Shown here piece after piece: positions 51,579 to 59,763 of a stretch of 64,000 bases of DNA. Made by a program: the position numbers and the translations under genes. Each line of letters starts with the position of its first letter. Position 1 is the stretch's first letter. Origin of the DNA: Arthrobacter globiformis (GTDB taxonomy: Bacteria > Actinomycetota > Actinomycetes > Actinomycetales > Micrococcaceae); contig NZ_JAUSYZ010000001.1 in assembly GCF_030817195.1 (NCBI RefSeq), positions 744,001-808,000 on the forward strand, in the 5' to 3' direction. The notes under the pieces are model-generated. The model did no database searches. It had not been told where the DNA came from and saw only the letters and a list, made by a program, of their open reading frames with translations.

Positions 51579-52757
51579 TCAGCGGCTGTTGCCGTTGCCT
51601 TCACGGGCGGTGGCTCCGCCACTGCCGTTCCGGCGGTCGGCGTCCCTGTCGTGCTGCGCGCTGCCCTCCTGGCCTTTGCCCTCTTGGCCGTTGCCCTGCT
51701 CGCTGTACTTCTCGCGCAGTTCACGCCCCAGCCGGATGTCCTCCTCTTCCTTCTCCTGGAGCTTGTCGCTCTTCTTGGTGTCACGGGGCGGAAGCTGGAG
51801 CGTGTCCTCGGCCTCAATGCCCGCCTGCAGCTGCCGGCCACGTTCCATCTCGGCGTCGAACTCCGCACCAAAAAGCAGGGACATGTTCAGGATCCAGAGC
51901 CACAGCAGCATGATGATCACGCCGCCGATGGCGCCGTACGTCTTGTTGTAGTTGCTGAAGTTGCCCACGTAGAACCCAAAACCCACAGAGGCCAGCACAA
52001 AAATGAGCAAGGCGATGAGGGAACCCAGGCTCATCCAGCGAAACTTTGGCTGGCGGACGTTGGGGGTGGCGTAGTACAGGATGGCGATGACCACAATGAC
52101 CAGTGCAACGATGACCGGCCATTTGGCGATGTTCCACACAGTCAGGGTCACGCCGCCGAGGCCCAGGACGTTGCCAATGGCTTCGGCCACGGGGCCGCTG
52201 ATGACAAGCATTGCTGCGAGCAGCGCAACGATGATGAGCGAGACCACCGTGACGCCTAGCATGGTGCCGCGGAGCTTTATGAAGCCGCGGCCCTCATCAA
52301 TTTCGTAAATCCGGTTCATCGCGCGGCCAAAGGCAGTCACATACCCGGATGCGGACCAGATCGCCGTCACGAGGCCAATGACAAGGGTGAAGCCGGCAGC
52401 AGGTGAGGTGGTCAGTTCCTGGATTGGGTCGCGGATCATTTCCACAGCCTGACCCGGTGCCACGCCCTGGACGATTTCCAGGAGTGCCGCCGTCGTCTTT
52501 TCCGCTTGCCCGAAGATGCCGAGCAGCGAAACAAGGGCGAGAAGTGCGGGGAACATCGAAAAGATCGCGTAGTAGGTAAGCCCGGCGGCGAGGTCCGGGC
52601 ATTGGTCCGCGGTGAATTCACGGAGGGTCTTGCGGGCAATGTATTTCCAGGACGGCTTGTCCACATCAGTGGGACTGTCCGGCTTTCGCGCGTCATCCGG
52701 TGCAGGCGCACTGCCCGCTTTTGCGGTACTGGTTTCCGGGGCTTCTTTCGTAGCCAT
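51579..52757 (-). CDS. YihY/BrkB-family inner membrane protein
   Basis: The 392-residue protein has a polar N-terminus, then six helices with the family landmarks DLAAGLTYYAIFSMFPALLALVS (cut short here), TAIWSASGYVTAFGRAMNRIY, YGAIGGVIIMLLWLWI and GAEFDAEMERGRQ. The C-terminal 70 residues are polar and Glu/Gly/Gln-rich. YihY proteins are conserved but of uncertain role. A 19-bp tandem repeat lies upstream. Confidence 0.93.
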   Translation of the reverse strand: MATKEAPETSTAKAGSAPAPDDARKPDSPTDVDKPSWKYIARKTLREFTADQCPDLAAGLTYYAIFSMFPALLALVSLLGIFGQAEKTTAALLEIVQGVAPGQAVEMIRDPIQELTTSPAAGFTLVIGLVTAIWSASGYVTAFGRAMNRIYEIDEGRGFIKLRGTMLGVTVVSLIIVALLAAMLVISGPVAEAIGNVLGLGGVTLTVWNIAKWPVIVALVIVVIAILYYATPNVRQPKFRWMSLGSLIALLIFVLASVGFGFYVGNFSNYNKTYGAIGGVIIMLLWLWILNMSLLFGAEFDAEMERGRQLQAGIEAEDTLQLPPRDTKKSDKLQEKEEEDIRLGRELREKYSEQGNGQEGKGQEGSAQHDRDADRRNGSGGATAREGNGNSR

Positions 52758-52846
52758 GAGGCATCCTTTCGTTCGCGGGCGGGACGTGTTCCGTTGTCGC
52801 GGATCGTTCCCTGCCCGCTATCAGGGGTTCGGGCTCGTGCGTCGTG

Positions 52847-52884
52847 CGTGAGGTCGCATCAGGGTCGTGAGGTCGCACCAGGGT
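52847..52884. repeat. Tandem 19-bp duplication
   Basis: CGTGAGGTCGCATCAGGGT and CGTGAGGTCGCACCAGGGT are adjacent with one mismatch, between the YihY/BrkB start and the upstream small gene. Confidence 0.85.
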
Positions 52885-52892
52885 CGGGTCGC

Positions 52893-53108
52893 TTAGAGTC
52901 CGGGCGCCCTGGGCGGATTGCGGCGGTCGAGCGTGAGCGGGTCGCTCCCCAGCGGATCGTCGGCAAGCTGCTTCTCACCCAGCGGATCATCCGCCATCCG
53001 GGTGTCCGACTGCGGAGTCTCGACCAGCTGGCCGGAAGCCAGCGGGTTGGGGTCCTGGGCGTTGGGCGCGGGAGCGCTGCCGCCCTTCGGCCGTTGGTTC
53101 TCCGTCAT
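52893..53108 (-). CDS. Small acidic hypothetical protein with internal repeat
   Basis: ATG 53108 has AGAGGGA nine bases upstream. The 71-residue product is polar and disordered-looking with a repeated DDPLG (MADDPLGEKQLADDPLGSDPL). No family is recognised. A perfect 22-bp inverted repeat lies 60 bases upstream, suggesting specific regulation, perhaps together with the YihY/BrkB gene. Confidence 0.65.
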   Translation of the reverse strand: MTENQRPKGGSAPAPNAQDPNPLASGQLVETPQSDTRMADDPLGEKQLADDPLGSDPLTLDRRNPPRAPGL

Positions 53109-53167
53109 AATTGATCCCTCTCCGGCATGTCGGGTTGCCGAGTGCCACCGGCAACGTCTCGCCATAA

Positions 53168-53189
53168 AATAGTAAGCATGGTTACTATT
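53168..53189. promoter_or_regulatory. Perfect 8-bp inverted repeat operator
   Basis: AATAGTAA-GCATGG-TTACTATT lies between the minus-strand small gene and the plus-strand coiled-coil gene, next to TATTTTAT on the minus strand. It resembles MarR-type operators. Related but imperfect sites precede the SRPBCC gene and the sigma factor gene. Confidence 0.65.
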
Positions 53190-53312
53190 AGATCGTAAGT
53201 ACCCTGATCGCCGCTAGATCAATCGGCCGCCCCCGGCAGCGTCACGCCGGGGGGCAAGTGGCCGGATTCTGCCGGAAAATGACGTGCTGGAATAGAGAGA
53301 GGTGGATCCACA

Positions 53313-53873
53313 GTGGACCCAACTGCCTGGATTTGGATCGTCGTTGTAATCGTCGTCATCGCGCTCATCGCGGTGCTTCTGATGTCCAGCCGCAAGCGCC
53401 GGGAGGCGTTCCGGCAGAAGCGGGATGAGCAGAACCGCCAGCACGCCGCCGAGATCCGCAGGAAAGCGGAGAATGCCGACCTTGAGGCTCGCGAAAACGA
53501 AGCCCACGCCCTGCATGCCAAGGCCGACGCCGAGAAGGCGCAGGTTGAGGCGGCGCGGCTCCGCCAGGAGGCGGAGCAGCGGCAATCGGCCGCGCAGGAG
53601 TTCCGGACGGATGCCGAGAAGCACCAGTACAAAGCCAATGCTTTAGACCCGGATGTGGACGATGATGGCAATCGGCGCGACGAAACACGGGGGGATGTCG
53701 GCCGTGGCGATGTTCGGGCTGCGGACGCCCGTACGGGTGAACGGGACATGGCTGCGCGCGACGTGGGCTCGCGGGCAGATGACGCGCGGGCAGATGATGC
53801 CCGCGACGTTGATGCCCGCCGGGATGCCGACGCCACCACGGACGCTACCCGGCGGAACACTCCGCGCGAGTAG
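53313..53873 (+). CDS. Single-span membrane protein with coiled coil
   Basis: GTG 53313 gives 186 residues: one helix (AWIWIVVVIVVIALIAVLLM), a basic stop-transfer, a long charged coiled coil (QKRDEQNRQHAAEIRRKAE, ending near LRQEAEQRQSAAQEF) and a degenerate Asp/Ala/Arg-rich tail with ADDARADDARD. No known domain. It is likely anchored with the coil in the cytosol. The perfect inverted repeat at 53168-53189 is 124 bases upstream. Confidence 0.78.
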   Translation: MDPTAWIWIVVVIVVIALIAVLLMSSRKRREAFRQKRDEQNRQHAAEIRRKAENADLEARENEAHALHAKADAEKAQVEAARLRQEAEQRQSAAQEFRTDAEKHQYKANALDPDVDDDGNRRDETRGDVGRGDVRAADARTGERDMAARDVGSRADDARADDARDVDARRDADATTDATRRNTPRE

Positions 53874-53917
53874 CCGTCGCCGGCCGTTGACGCCCGCACT
53901 AACGAGCGGCCGCGGGG

Positions 53918-54982
53918 CTACCGCCGGCGCATGAGTGGGAAAAGCCCGCGGCGCGGCCTGAGCGGGGGAGACGCCGGCACGCCGGCGCCTTTGCCCATGC
54001 CGTCGATCACTTCGCGGATGGCTTCCAATGACGGCGTTTGCGGCTCCCAGCCGAGCTCGCTCCGGATCCGCGTGGTGTCCATGACCGGCGCGCCTGCCGC
54101 CATCTCCACCCATCCGGAGTCTGTCTGCTGCAGCCGCAGCCGCCAGGTGGCACCGACGAAGGCGTGCAGCGCGCGGACCGGGACGGGGAGGATCCTTTTG
54201 GCGGAAAAGAGCCGGGCCAGGTTTTGCGGCGTGACCACCGGCTCGGCCGCCACATTGAAGGCGCCGCTGGCCCTGCGCTCAAGCACGCGCCAGTACGCGT
54301 CCGCGACGTCGTCGGCATGCACTGCCTGAAAGATCAGTTCCTCGGGAATCGGCAATATTGGCAACGCCGGCCGGCGCGGGACGAACCTCGGGTGGACCCA
54401 CCCCAGGAAATACCTGCCGATTTCGCTTCCGGCCTGACCCTGGAAGATGAGCCCGGGGCGCAGCCTGGCCACGGCAACCGACGGATTATCCGCCGCGAAC
54501 CTGTCCAGCAGCTTTTCCTGCTCAGCCTTGTCCCGGCTGTAATGTGAGCCCTCCATGCCGCCGGCAGGCCACGATTCATCCACCCTGCGGTCCTTGGGTG
54601 CCTTACTGTACGCGCCAACCGAGGAGGCGCACACCACCTGATTCACTCCGGCTTCCCGGGCAGCCGCCAGCATGTTCGCAGTGCCGGTGACATTGGTGCG
54701 GTGCAGTTGCGGGAGGTTCCGGTTCGGCTGGATCTGCCAGGCAAGGTGCACCACCGCATCGGCTCCGGCAAAAGCCTTGGCCAGGTCCTGTGCCGCGCCT
54801 TCCCCGCCCACGTCCACGGTGTGCCACTCGACGCCGGCGAAGGGCGGCCGTGAAGTGTCCGGCGCACGGCGGCTGATGCCCACCAGTTCCAGTCCACCCG
54901 GGTGTTCCTGCCTGGCCTCCTGAAGTCTGCGGAGTAGTGCTGTTCCCGCATTGCCGCTGGCACCAGTGATCGCGATACGCAT
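53918..54982 (-). CDS. NAD-dependent epimerase/dehydratase
   Basis: The 354-residue extended SDR has ITGASGNAGTALLRRL (cofactor loop), DAVVHLAWQIQPNRN, VVCASSVGAYSKAP and HYSRDKAEQEKLL (YxxxK variant SxxxK/YSRDK). The C-terminal half includes QAVHADDVADAYW. Sugar-nucleotide epimerisation is possible, but the family also includes reductases of small ketones; no sugar genes are immediately adjacent. It is not an obvious HldD. Confidence 0.88.
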   Translation of the reverse strand: MRIAITGASGNAGTALLRRLQEARQEHPGGLELVGISRRAPDTSRPPFAGVEWHTVDVGGEGAAQDLAKAFAGADAVVHLAWQIQPNRNLPQLHRTNVTGTANMLAAAREAGVNQVVCASSVGAYSKAPKDRRVDESWPAGGMEGSHYSRDKAEQEKLLDRFAADNPSVAVARLRPGLIFQGQAGSEIGRYFLGWVHPRFVPRRPALPILPIPEELIFQAVHADDVADAYWRVLERRASGAFNVAAEPVVTPQNLARLFSAKRILPVPVRALHAFVGATWRLRLQQTDSGWVEMAAGAPVMDTTRIRSELGWEPQTPSLEAIREVIDGMGKGAGVPASPPLRPRRGLFPLMRRR

Positions 54983-55085
54983 GAAATGCCCTTCGTCCGT
55001 TGCCGTGGAACCCCAAAGTCAGGCAGTCTGGTGACGGTAGCTTGGCCTTGGTGCTTCTTCGAGCCTATCGTCTCGAGCCATTGTG

Positions 55086-55103
55086 TAATAAGCACGCTTA
55101 TGA
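55086..55103 (+). promoter_or_regulatory. Inverted repeat upstream of the sigma factor
   Basis: TAATAAGCACGCTTATGA contains perfect arms ATAAGC and GCTTAT and matches TAGTAAGCATGGTTACTA (53170-53187) at 13 of 18 positions. It is 61 bases before the sigma factor start. Confidence 0.45.
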
Positions 55104-55164
55104 TTTCCTTCTTCTAAGTCTTGCCGCAGGCTTTCTCGAGATCCCGATCGAAGGAACCCCGACA

Positions 55165-56109
55165 ATGCCAGAAACTCCGCCCTCCTTGTCCATGACCGGC
55201 CCACCGCAGGCAGCCTCCCAGCCTTCGGCCCAAACGGGACGGCTGCACGATGCCTTCCAGAACCAGCTGGTACTCAATTACCTTGACCTGGCGGAGTCCC
55301 TTGCCTCGCGGTACGCCGCTCGAGGACGGGAACGTTCAGACCTGGTCCAAGTGGCCTATCTGGGACTCGTCAAGGCAGCGCGGGGCTTTGACGCAGAGAA
55401 GGGCGAAAGTTTTCCCGCCTACGCCGCACCCACCATCAGCGGCGAACTTAAGCGTTTTCTGCGTGACCGGTGCTGGACCGTCCGGCCGCCGCGGCGGGTC
55501 CAGGACGTCCGGACACAGCTCCTGCACACGGCCCCGGACCTGGCCCAGTCGCTGGGACGGACCCCGTCGGCGCAGGAACTTGCAAGCGAGCTGGGCGTCA
55601 GTACCGCGGACGTGCGGGAAGCGCAGGCGGCAGGCAGCAGCATGCATCCCGACTCGCTGGACAGTCCGGATCCGTGGGGCGGGCCGACAATGGGCGAGGG
55701 CCTGGTCTCGCCCGACCAGCCGATCGAGCACCTCGAGGAACTGGTATGCCTCAATGAAGCGATCCAGGAACTGGACCCCGACGACCGCGAGATGCTGTAC
55801 CGGCGGTACTTCCGGGAGGAGACCCAGATGGAACTGGGCAAACGGTTCGGCATTTCCCAGATGCAGGTATCCCGGCGCCTGTCCCGAATTCTGGTGTGGC
55901 TTCAGCGCCGGCTGCTTGACGAGGAGGGCCGGACCGCAGGCAAGCTCGGCCGGGAGCCGGCCAGTCAGGATGGTGCGGCCGCGCCGGACAGTGCCCCCAC
56001 AGCTCAGCGCAGCGAAAGCCTCCCGACAGCATCCAGGACATCTGCCACCGAAACCGCCAGCAGGGCCGGATCCGGCGTGGCCGCGAAGGTGTCACCGCGG
56101 CGCGCCTGA
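55165..56109 (+). CDS. SigB/SigF-type RNA polymerase sigma factor
   Basis: ATG 55165 has AAGGAA eight bases upstream. The 314-residue protein has sigma region 2 (ERSDLVQVAYLGLVKAARGF, FPAYAAPTISGELKRFLRD), region 3 (GRTPSAQELASELGVSTADV) and region 4 (LDPDDREMLYRRYFREETQM, then GISQMQVSRRLSRIL). This is the SigB/F/G general-stress class. About 60 Ala/Ser/Thr-rich residues follow region 4, unusual for the class and partly overlapping the convergent GT9 gene by 106 bases. No anti-sigma or anti-anti-sigma gene is adjacent. Confidence 0.93.
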   Translation: MPETPPSLSMTGPPQAASQPSAQTGRLHDAFQNQLVLNYLDLAESLASRYAARGRERSDLVQVAYLGLVKAARGFDAEKGESFPAYAAPTISGELKRFLRDRCWTVRPPRRVQDVRTQLLHTAPDLAQSLGRTPSAQELASELGVSTADVREAQAAGSSMHPDSLDSPDPWGGPTMGEGLVSPDQPIEHLEELVCLNEAIQELDPDDREMLYRRYFREETQMELGKRFGISQMQVSRRLSRILVWLQRRLLDEEGRTAGKLGREPASQDGAAAPDSAPTAQRSESLPTASRTSATETASRAGSGVAAKVSPRRA

Positions 56110-56948
56110 GCGTCTGTCAGCACAATATGCGGCCCCGGCGGCGGGCCCCAGACCTCGGCGGGGGCGGGACCGAAAAGCACCACCGAAGGCCGCGAATACG
56201 CAGAGGCCAGGTGTGCCGCGCCGGTGTCTGCGGAGACCACCAGCCGGGCCTCGGCGATGGCGGCCATGAATTCGGCCAGCCGCAGTTTTCCCGCCAGGAC
56301 CTGTGCTTCCGGTAGCCCCGCGAGCCGTGCAACGTCCACGGCCCGGGGCCGTTCCCCTGAACTGCCGGTGAACACGACCTGGTGGCCATCCTCCGAGAGG
56401 GTGCGGGCTACTTCGGCAAAGCGGTCCTCCGGCCAGAGCCGGCTGCCATAGGCGGCCCCTACGTGCAGCACCGTGGCGCCGGGGCAGGGGCTGGGAAGGG
56501 CAGGCGGGAGAAGGCGGAAATCGTCCGGTTCGGCGTCAATGCCATGCCACTGCAGCAGCCTGGTCCACCGCTCACGCTCATGGATGTCCTGCATCCACTC
56601 CGGGCCGGGCCGTGCAGACGTGCGGTGGCCAACGATCGTCCTGGGGCGCACGGCGGCGAGCCGTGCCTCGCTTTCAGGTCCGCTGCCGTGCAGGTTCACG
56701 GCGATGTCCACCTTGCCTGCCTCGATGGGAATCGGAACATCCAGGCCGTGGGTCGGAAGCAGTTCGTAGCCCCCCACCAGCTCCAGGGCGTCCTCCAGCC
56801 AGCCCTGAGCCGCGTACAGCAGGCGGTGTTCCGGATAGGCGCGGCGCAGGGCGCGCAGCGCGGGGACGGCAACCAGCAGGTCGCCAAGCTTCAGGGCCCG
56901 CAGGACCAGCAGGACAGGTAGTTCGTGCTTGCCGTTCGGTGCTTCCAC
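56004..56948 (-). CDS. GT9-family heptosyltransferase-like glycosyltransferase
   Basis: The 314-residue GT-B protein has the heptosyltransferase start LVLRALKLGDLLVAVPALRAL, a central VDIAVNLHGSGPESEARL and the C-terminal donor site with VVSADTGAAHLASAYSRPSVVLFGP. GT9 enzymes transfer heptose (sometimes other sugars) from ADP- or GDP-heptose. It is divergent from the gmhB-led operon, sharing its intergenic region, so it probably belongs to the same pathway. Confidence 0.9.
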   Translation of the reverse strand: MEAPNGKHELPVLLVLRALKLGDLLVAVPALRALRRAYPEHRLLYAAQGWLEDALELVGGYELLPTHGLDVPIPIEAGKVDIAVNLHGSGPESEARLAAVRPRTIVGHRTSARPGPEWMQDIHERERWTRLLQWHGIDAEPDDFRLLPPALPSPCPGATVLHVGAAYGSRLWPEDRFAEVARTLSEDGHQVVFTGSSGERPRAVDVARLAGLPEAQVLAGKLRLAEFMAAIAEARLVVSADTGAAHLASAYSRPSVVLFGPAPAEVWGPPPGPHIVLTDAQARRGDTFAATPDPALLAVSVADVLDAVGRLSLR

Positions 56949-56967
56949 TGAGGCCTTCCTCGTCTTC

Positions 56968-56989
56968 AGGCGGCCCGGCTGGGCCGCCT
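56968..56989. promoter_or_regulatory. Inverted repeat in the heptose-locus divergent promoter
   Basis: AGGCGGCCC-GGCT-GGGCCGCCT is a perfect 9-bp stem between the two divergent heptose-locus transcripts. It could be an operator or an attenuator hairpin. Confidence 0.45.
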
Positions 56990-57062
56990 GTCGAGGATTC
57001 TAGCCGAGAAGAAGTACGCGGCCTTTTGTTTAGGTCTCGGGTGGGCGGGGAACGAAGGGGAT

Positions 57063-57614
57063 ATGGCAACTGATGCTTCTACGCTCAAGGCCGTGCTGTT
57101 CGACCGGGACGGGACGCTGGTGTTTGACGTGCCTTACAACGGCAACGCGGAGCTGGTCAGGCCACTGCCCGGGGCACGGAAGGTCCTCGACGAGGTGCGC
57201 AGCCTGGGCCTGGCTACCGGCGTGCTGAGTAACCAGTCAGGCATTGCCCGCGGACTCCTGACCCAGGAGGAGGTGGACAGCGTGAACGCCCGGGTGGAGG
57301 ACCTTCTGGGACCTTTTGACGTCTGGGAAGTCTGTCCGCACGAGGCCGCGGACGGCTGCCGGTGCCGCAAGCCCGCCCCTGGGATGATCCAGAGCGCGTG
57401 CCGCCGTCTTGGCATCGACCCGTCAGAGGCGGCATTCATCGGAGACATCGGCAGCGACGTCGAGGCGGCCGCGGCCGCGGGCGCACGCGGTGTCCTTGTC
57501 CCCACTCCCCAAACCCGGCCCGAGGAAATCACCGCAGCCCCCGAGGTTGCCGCGGACCTCGAACAGGCCGTTTCCCTGTTGCTGCAGGGAACGCTGCTTC
57601 GAGGACTCGCATGA
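57063..57614 (+). CDS. gmhB: HAD-IIIA phosphatase, GmhB-like (heptose bisphosphatase)
   Basis: The 183-residue HAD enzyme has VLFDRDGTLVFDVPYNG (nucleophile Asp), GVLSNQSGIARG, the zinc-loop pattern CPH-x6-GCRCRKP, and AAFIGDIGSDVEAA. These features and the length fit D-glycero-D-manno-heptose-1,7-bisphosphate 7-phosphatase (or histidinol-phosphatase relatives). Together with gmhA and hldE in the same operon, GmhB is the best reading. The stop overlaps the next GT9 start (ATGA). Confidence 0.86.
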   Translation: MATDASTLKAVLFDRDGTLVFDVPYNGNAELVRPLPGARKVLDEVRSLGLATGVLSNQSGIARGLLTQEEVDSVNARVEDLLGPFDVWEVCPHEAADGCRCRKPAPGMIQSACRRLGIDPSEAAFIGDIGSDVEAAAAAGARGVLVPTPQTRPEEITAAPEVAADLEQAVSLLLQGTLLRGLA

Positions 57615-58687
57615 GCCGGGTCCTGGTGGCCCGGCTGGACAGCGTCGGTGACGTTCTTCTGGCAGGCCCGGCGGTCAGGGCCGTGGCGAACGGACGGCGG
57701 GCCGACGGCGGCAGCCCCAACGACGTCGTCGTGCTTTGCGGGCCGCAGGGCCAGTCGGCCGCCTCGCTGCTGCCCAGCGTCGCGGACGTTTTTGCCTGGG
57801 ATGCCCCGTGGATCAGCAATCCTGCACCGCCGGTGACGGGCCCGCACCTGGACTCGCTGGTGGGCTTTGTCCGGAATTCCCGCATCACCGAAGCCGTTAT
57901 CCTCACCTCTTTCCACCAGTCGCCTCTTCCCCTGGCGCTCCTCCTTCGGCTGGCCGGTGTGGAGCGCATCACCGGGGCTTCCACCGACTACGCGGGCTCC
58001 CTCTTAGACGTCCGGCTGAAACCCGGCGAGGACTTTCCGGAGGACCAGCCGGAGTCCGTGCGGGCGCTGGGCATCGCCCGCGCGGCGGGATTCCGGCTAA
58101 AGACCGGAGACGACGGAAAGCTGATGGTTAAGGATCCTCCGGCGGTCCGGCACCTGGTGGGGGACGGGCCCTACGTGGTGGTCCATCCCGGAGCCACGGT
58201 GCCGGCCCGGGCCTGGCCCCCGCTGCACCATGCGGCGGCCGTGGAGCTGCTGGAGGGCGCTGGCCACAGGGTGGTCGTCACCGGGGGCCCGGGTGAAACA
58301 GCCCTTACTGCAACGGTGGCCGGCCCTTCAGCCATCGATCTCGGCGGGCGGACTGACCTTTCCACCTTGTCCGGTGTCCTTGCCAACGCTGACGTTGTGG
58401 TCACCGGAAACACCGGACCTGCACATCTGGCCGCCGCCGTCGGAACCCCGGTGGTGAGCCTGTTTTCGCCCGTTGTGCCCGCCGTCCGCTGGGCGCCGTA
58501 CGGCGTTCCGCTGGAACTGCTGGGCGACCAGAATGCACCATGCAGGCTGAGCCGCGCACGCATCTGTCCGGTACCGGGACATCCCTGCCTTAGCTCGGTT
58601 TCGCCAGAACAGGTGGTGGAAGCGGTCGAACGACTGCTGAGCGGGGTCTCCTCGCTCAGCACACGGAGAAAGGTCCGGAAACGATGA
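57611..58687 (+). CDS. GT9-family heptosyltransferase-like glycosyltransferase
   Basis: The 358-residue protein starts VLVARLDSVGDVLLAGPAVR, the GT9 N-terminus, and has VVVHPGATVPARAWPPLHHA, then VVVTGNTGPAHLAAAVGTPVV and SLFSPVVPAVRWAPYG in the donor domain. It is a second, sequence-distinct GT9 member of the locus; two heptosyltransferases imply at least two heptose additions. The C-terminal Cys-rich CRLSRARICPVPGHPCL is a typical GT9 tail. Confidence 0.92.
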   Translation: MSRVLVARLDSVGDVLLAGPAVRAVANGRRADGGSPNDVVVLCGPQGQSAASLLPSVADVFAWDAPWISNPAPPVTGPHLDSLVGFVRNSRITEAVILTSFHQSPLPLALLLRLAGVERITGASTDYAGSLLDVRLKPGEDFPEDQPESVRALGIARAAGFRLKTGDDGKLMVKDPPAVRHLVGDGPYVVVHPGATVPARAWPPLHHAAAVELLEGAGHRVVVTGGPGETALTATVAGPSAIDLGGRTDLSTLSGVLANADVVVTGNTGPAHLAAAVGTPVVSLFSPVVPAVRWAPYGVPLELLGDQNAPCRLSRARICPVPGHPCLSSVSPEQVVEAVERLLSGVSSLSTRRKVRKR

Positions 58688-59763
58688 GAATTTTGCTTTG
58701 GCACGTGCACGGGTCGTGGACGGACGCGTTTGTCCGCGGCCGGCACGAGTACCTGCTGCCGGTCCTGCCGGGGGGCGGTCCATGGGGGCTGGGGCGGGCG
58801 GGCCGGAACTGGCCAGCCTCCGTGCGGGAGGTCACGCTTGCCGAGCTGGACGCCAGCAGCATTGACGCCGTGGTGCTCCAGCGTCCGGAGGAAGCCGCGG
58901 AGGTCAGGCGCGTCCTGGGCCGCCGGCCCGGCACCGATCTTCCCGCTGTGTATGTGGAACACAACACCCCCAAGGGCGATGTTCCTTTCACCGTCCATCC
59001 GCTCGGGGAGCAACGCGAGATTCCGATCGTCCACGTGACCCATTTCAACGAGCTGTTCTGGGACAGCGGCCGCGCCCCGACCAAGGTCATCGAGCATGGC
59101 ATCGCGGACCCCGGCTACCTCTATACAGGCGAGGCTCCGGAGCTGGGTGTGGTGGTCAATGAACCGGTCCGCCGCGGACGGGTGACAGGCACGGACTTGC
59201 TGTCCCGCTTCGCCACCACAGCCCCGCTCCAGGTCTTCGGCATGGGAGGTGACGGGCTGGCGGAGGCCACGGGCATTCCCGGGCCGCGGCTAACGGTCCG
59301 GGGCGACCTGAAAACCGACGAGCTCCACCGCGAACTCGCGCGCTGCCGGGCTTACCTGCACCCACTCCGTTGGACCTCCCTTGGGCTGGCGCTGCTGGAA
59401 GCGATGCACCTCGGCATGCCGGTCCTGGCGCTGGCCACCACCGAGGCGTCCCGGGCTGTCCCGCCTGAGGCGGGCTGCATCTCCACAGATGTTGAGGAGC
59501 TGCGCCAGTGTGCCCGGCTGCTGATCAACGACCCCGAGGAAGCCCGACGGCGGGGTAAGGCGGCACGGGAGGCCGCCCTCGAGCGCTACGGACTTGAGCG
59601 TTTCCTGGCGGACTGGGATGAGGTGCTGGCCGATCTGGCCCCGACACATCTGGGGGACGGTCCGCAGCGGGGGTCTGAGGAGGTGGCTGCATCCGCGGAT
59701 GCAGCTTCAGAGGGGTCCGGGCCGGATGCCCTGTCCGCGGCGCGAGAAAGGAATACCCATTGA
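58684..59763 (+). CDS. Glycosyltransferase (GT4-like, retaining)
   Basis: The 359-residue GT-B protein begins MRILLWHVHGSWTDAFVRG. Its donor domain has VRGDLKTDELHRELARCRAY, then HPLRWTSLGLALLEAMHLGM (glutamate of the GT4 signature). The N-terminal domain is divergent from usual GT4 enzymes. It is likely part of the same glycan assembly; donor and acceptor unknown. Four-base overlaps bind it to both neighbours. Confidence 0.85.
   Translation: MRILLWHVHGSWTDAFVRGRHEYLLPVLPGGGPWGLGRAGRNWPASVREVTLAELDASSIDAVVLQRPEEAAEVRRVLGRRPGTDLPAVYVEHNTPKGDVPFTVHPLGEQREIPIVHVTHFNELFWDSGRAPTKVIEHGIADPGYLYTGEAPELGVVVNEPVRRGRVTGTDLLSRFATTAPLQVFGMGGDGLAEATGIPGPRLTVRGDLKTDELHRELARCRAYLHPLRWTSLGLALLEAMHLGMPVLALATTEASRAVPPEAGCISTDVEELRQCARLLINDPEEARRRGKAAREAALERYGLERFLADWDEVLADLAPTHLGDGPQRGSEEVAASADAASEGSGPDALSAARERNTH

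Noticed and set aside
53918..54982. Assignment of the epimerase as HldD for the heptose locus
   Set aside because: Motifs outside the cofactor loop do not look like HldD and the gene is separated by the sigma factor; kept as a generic epimerase.
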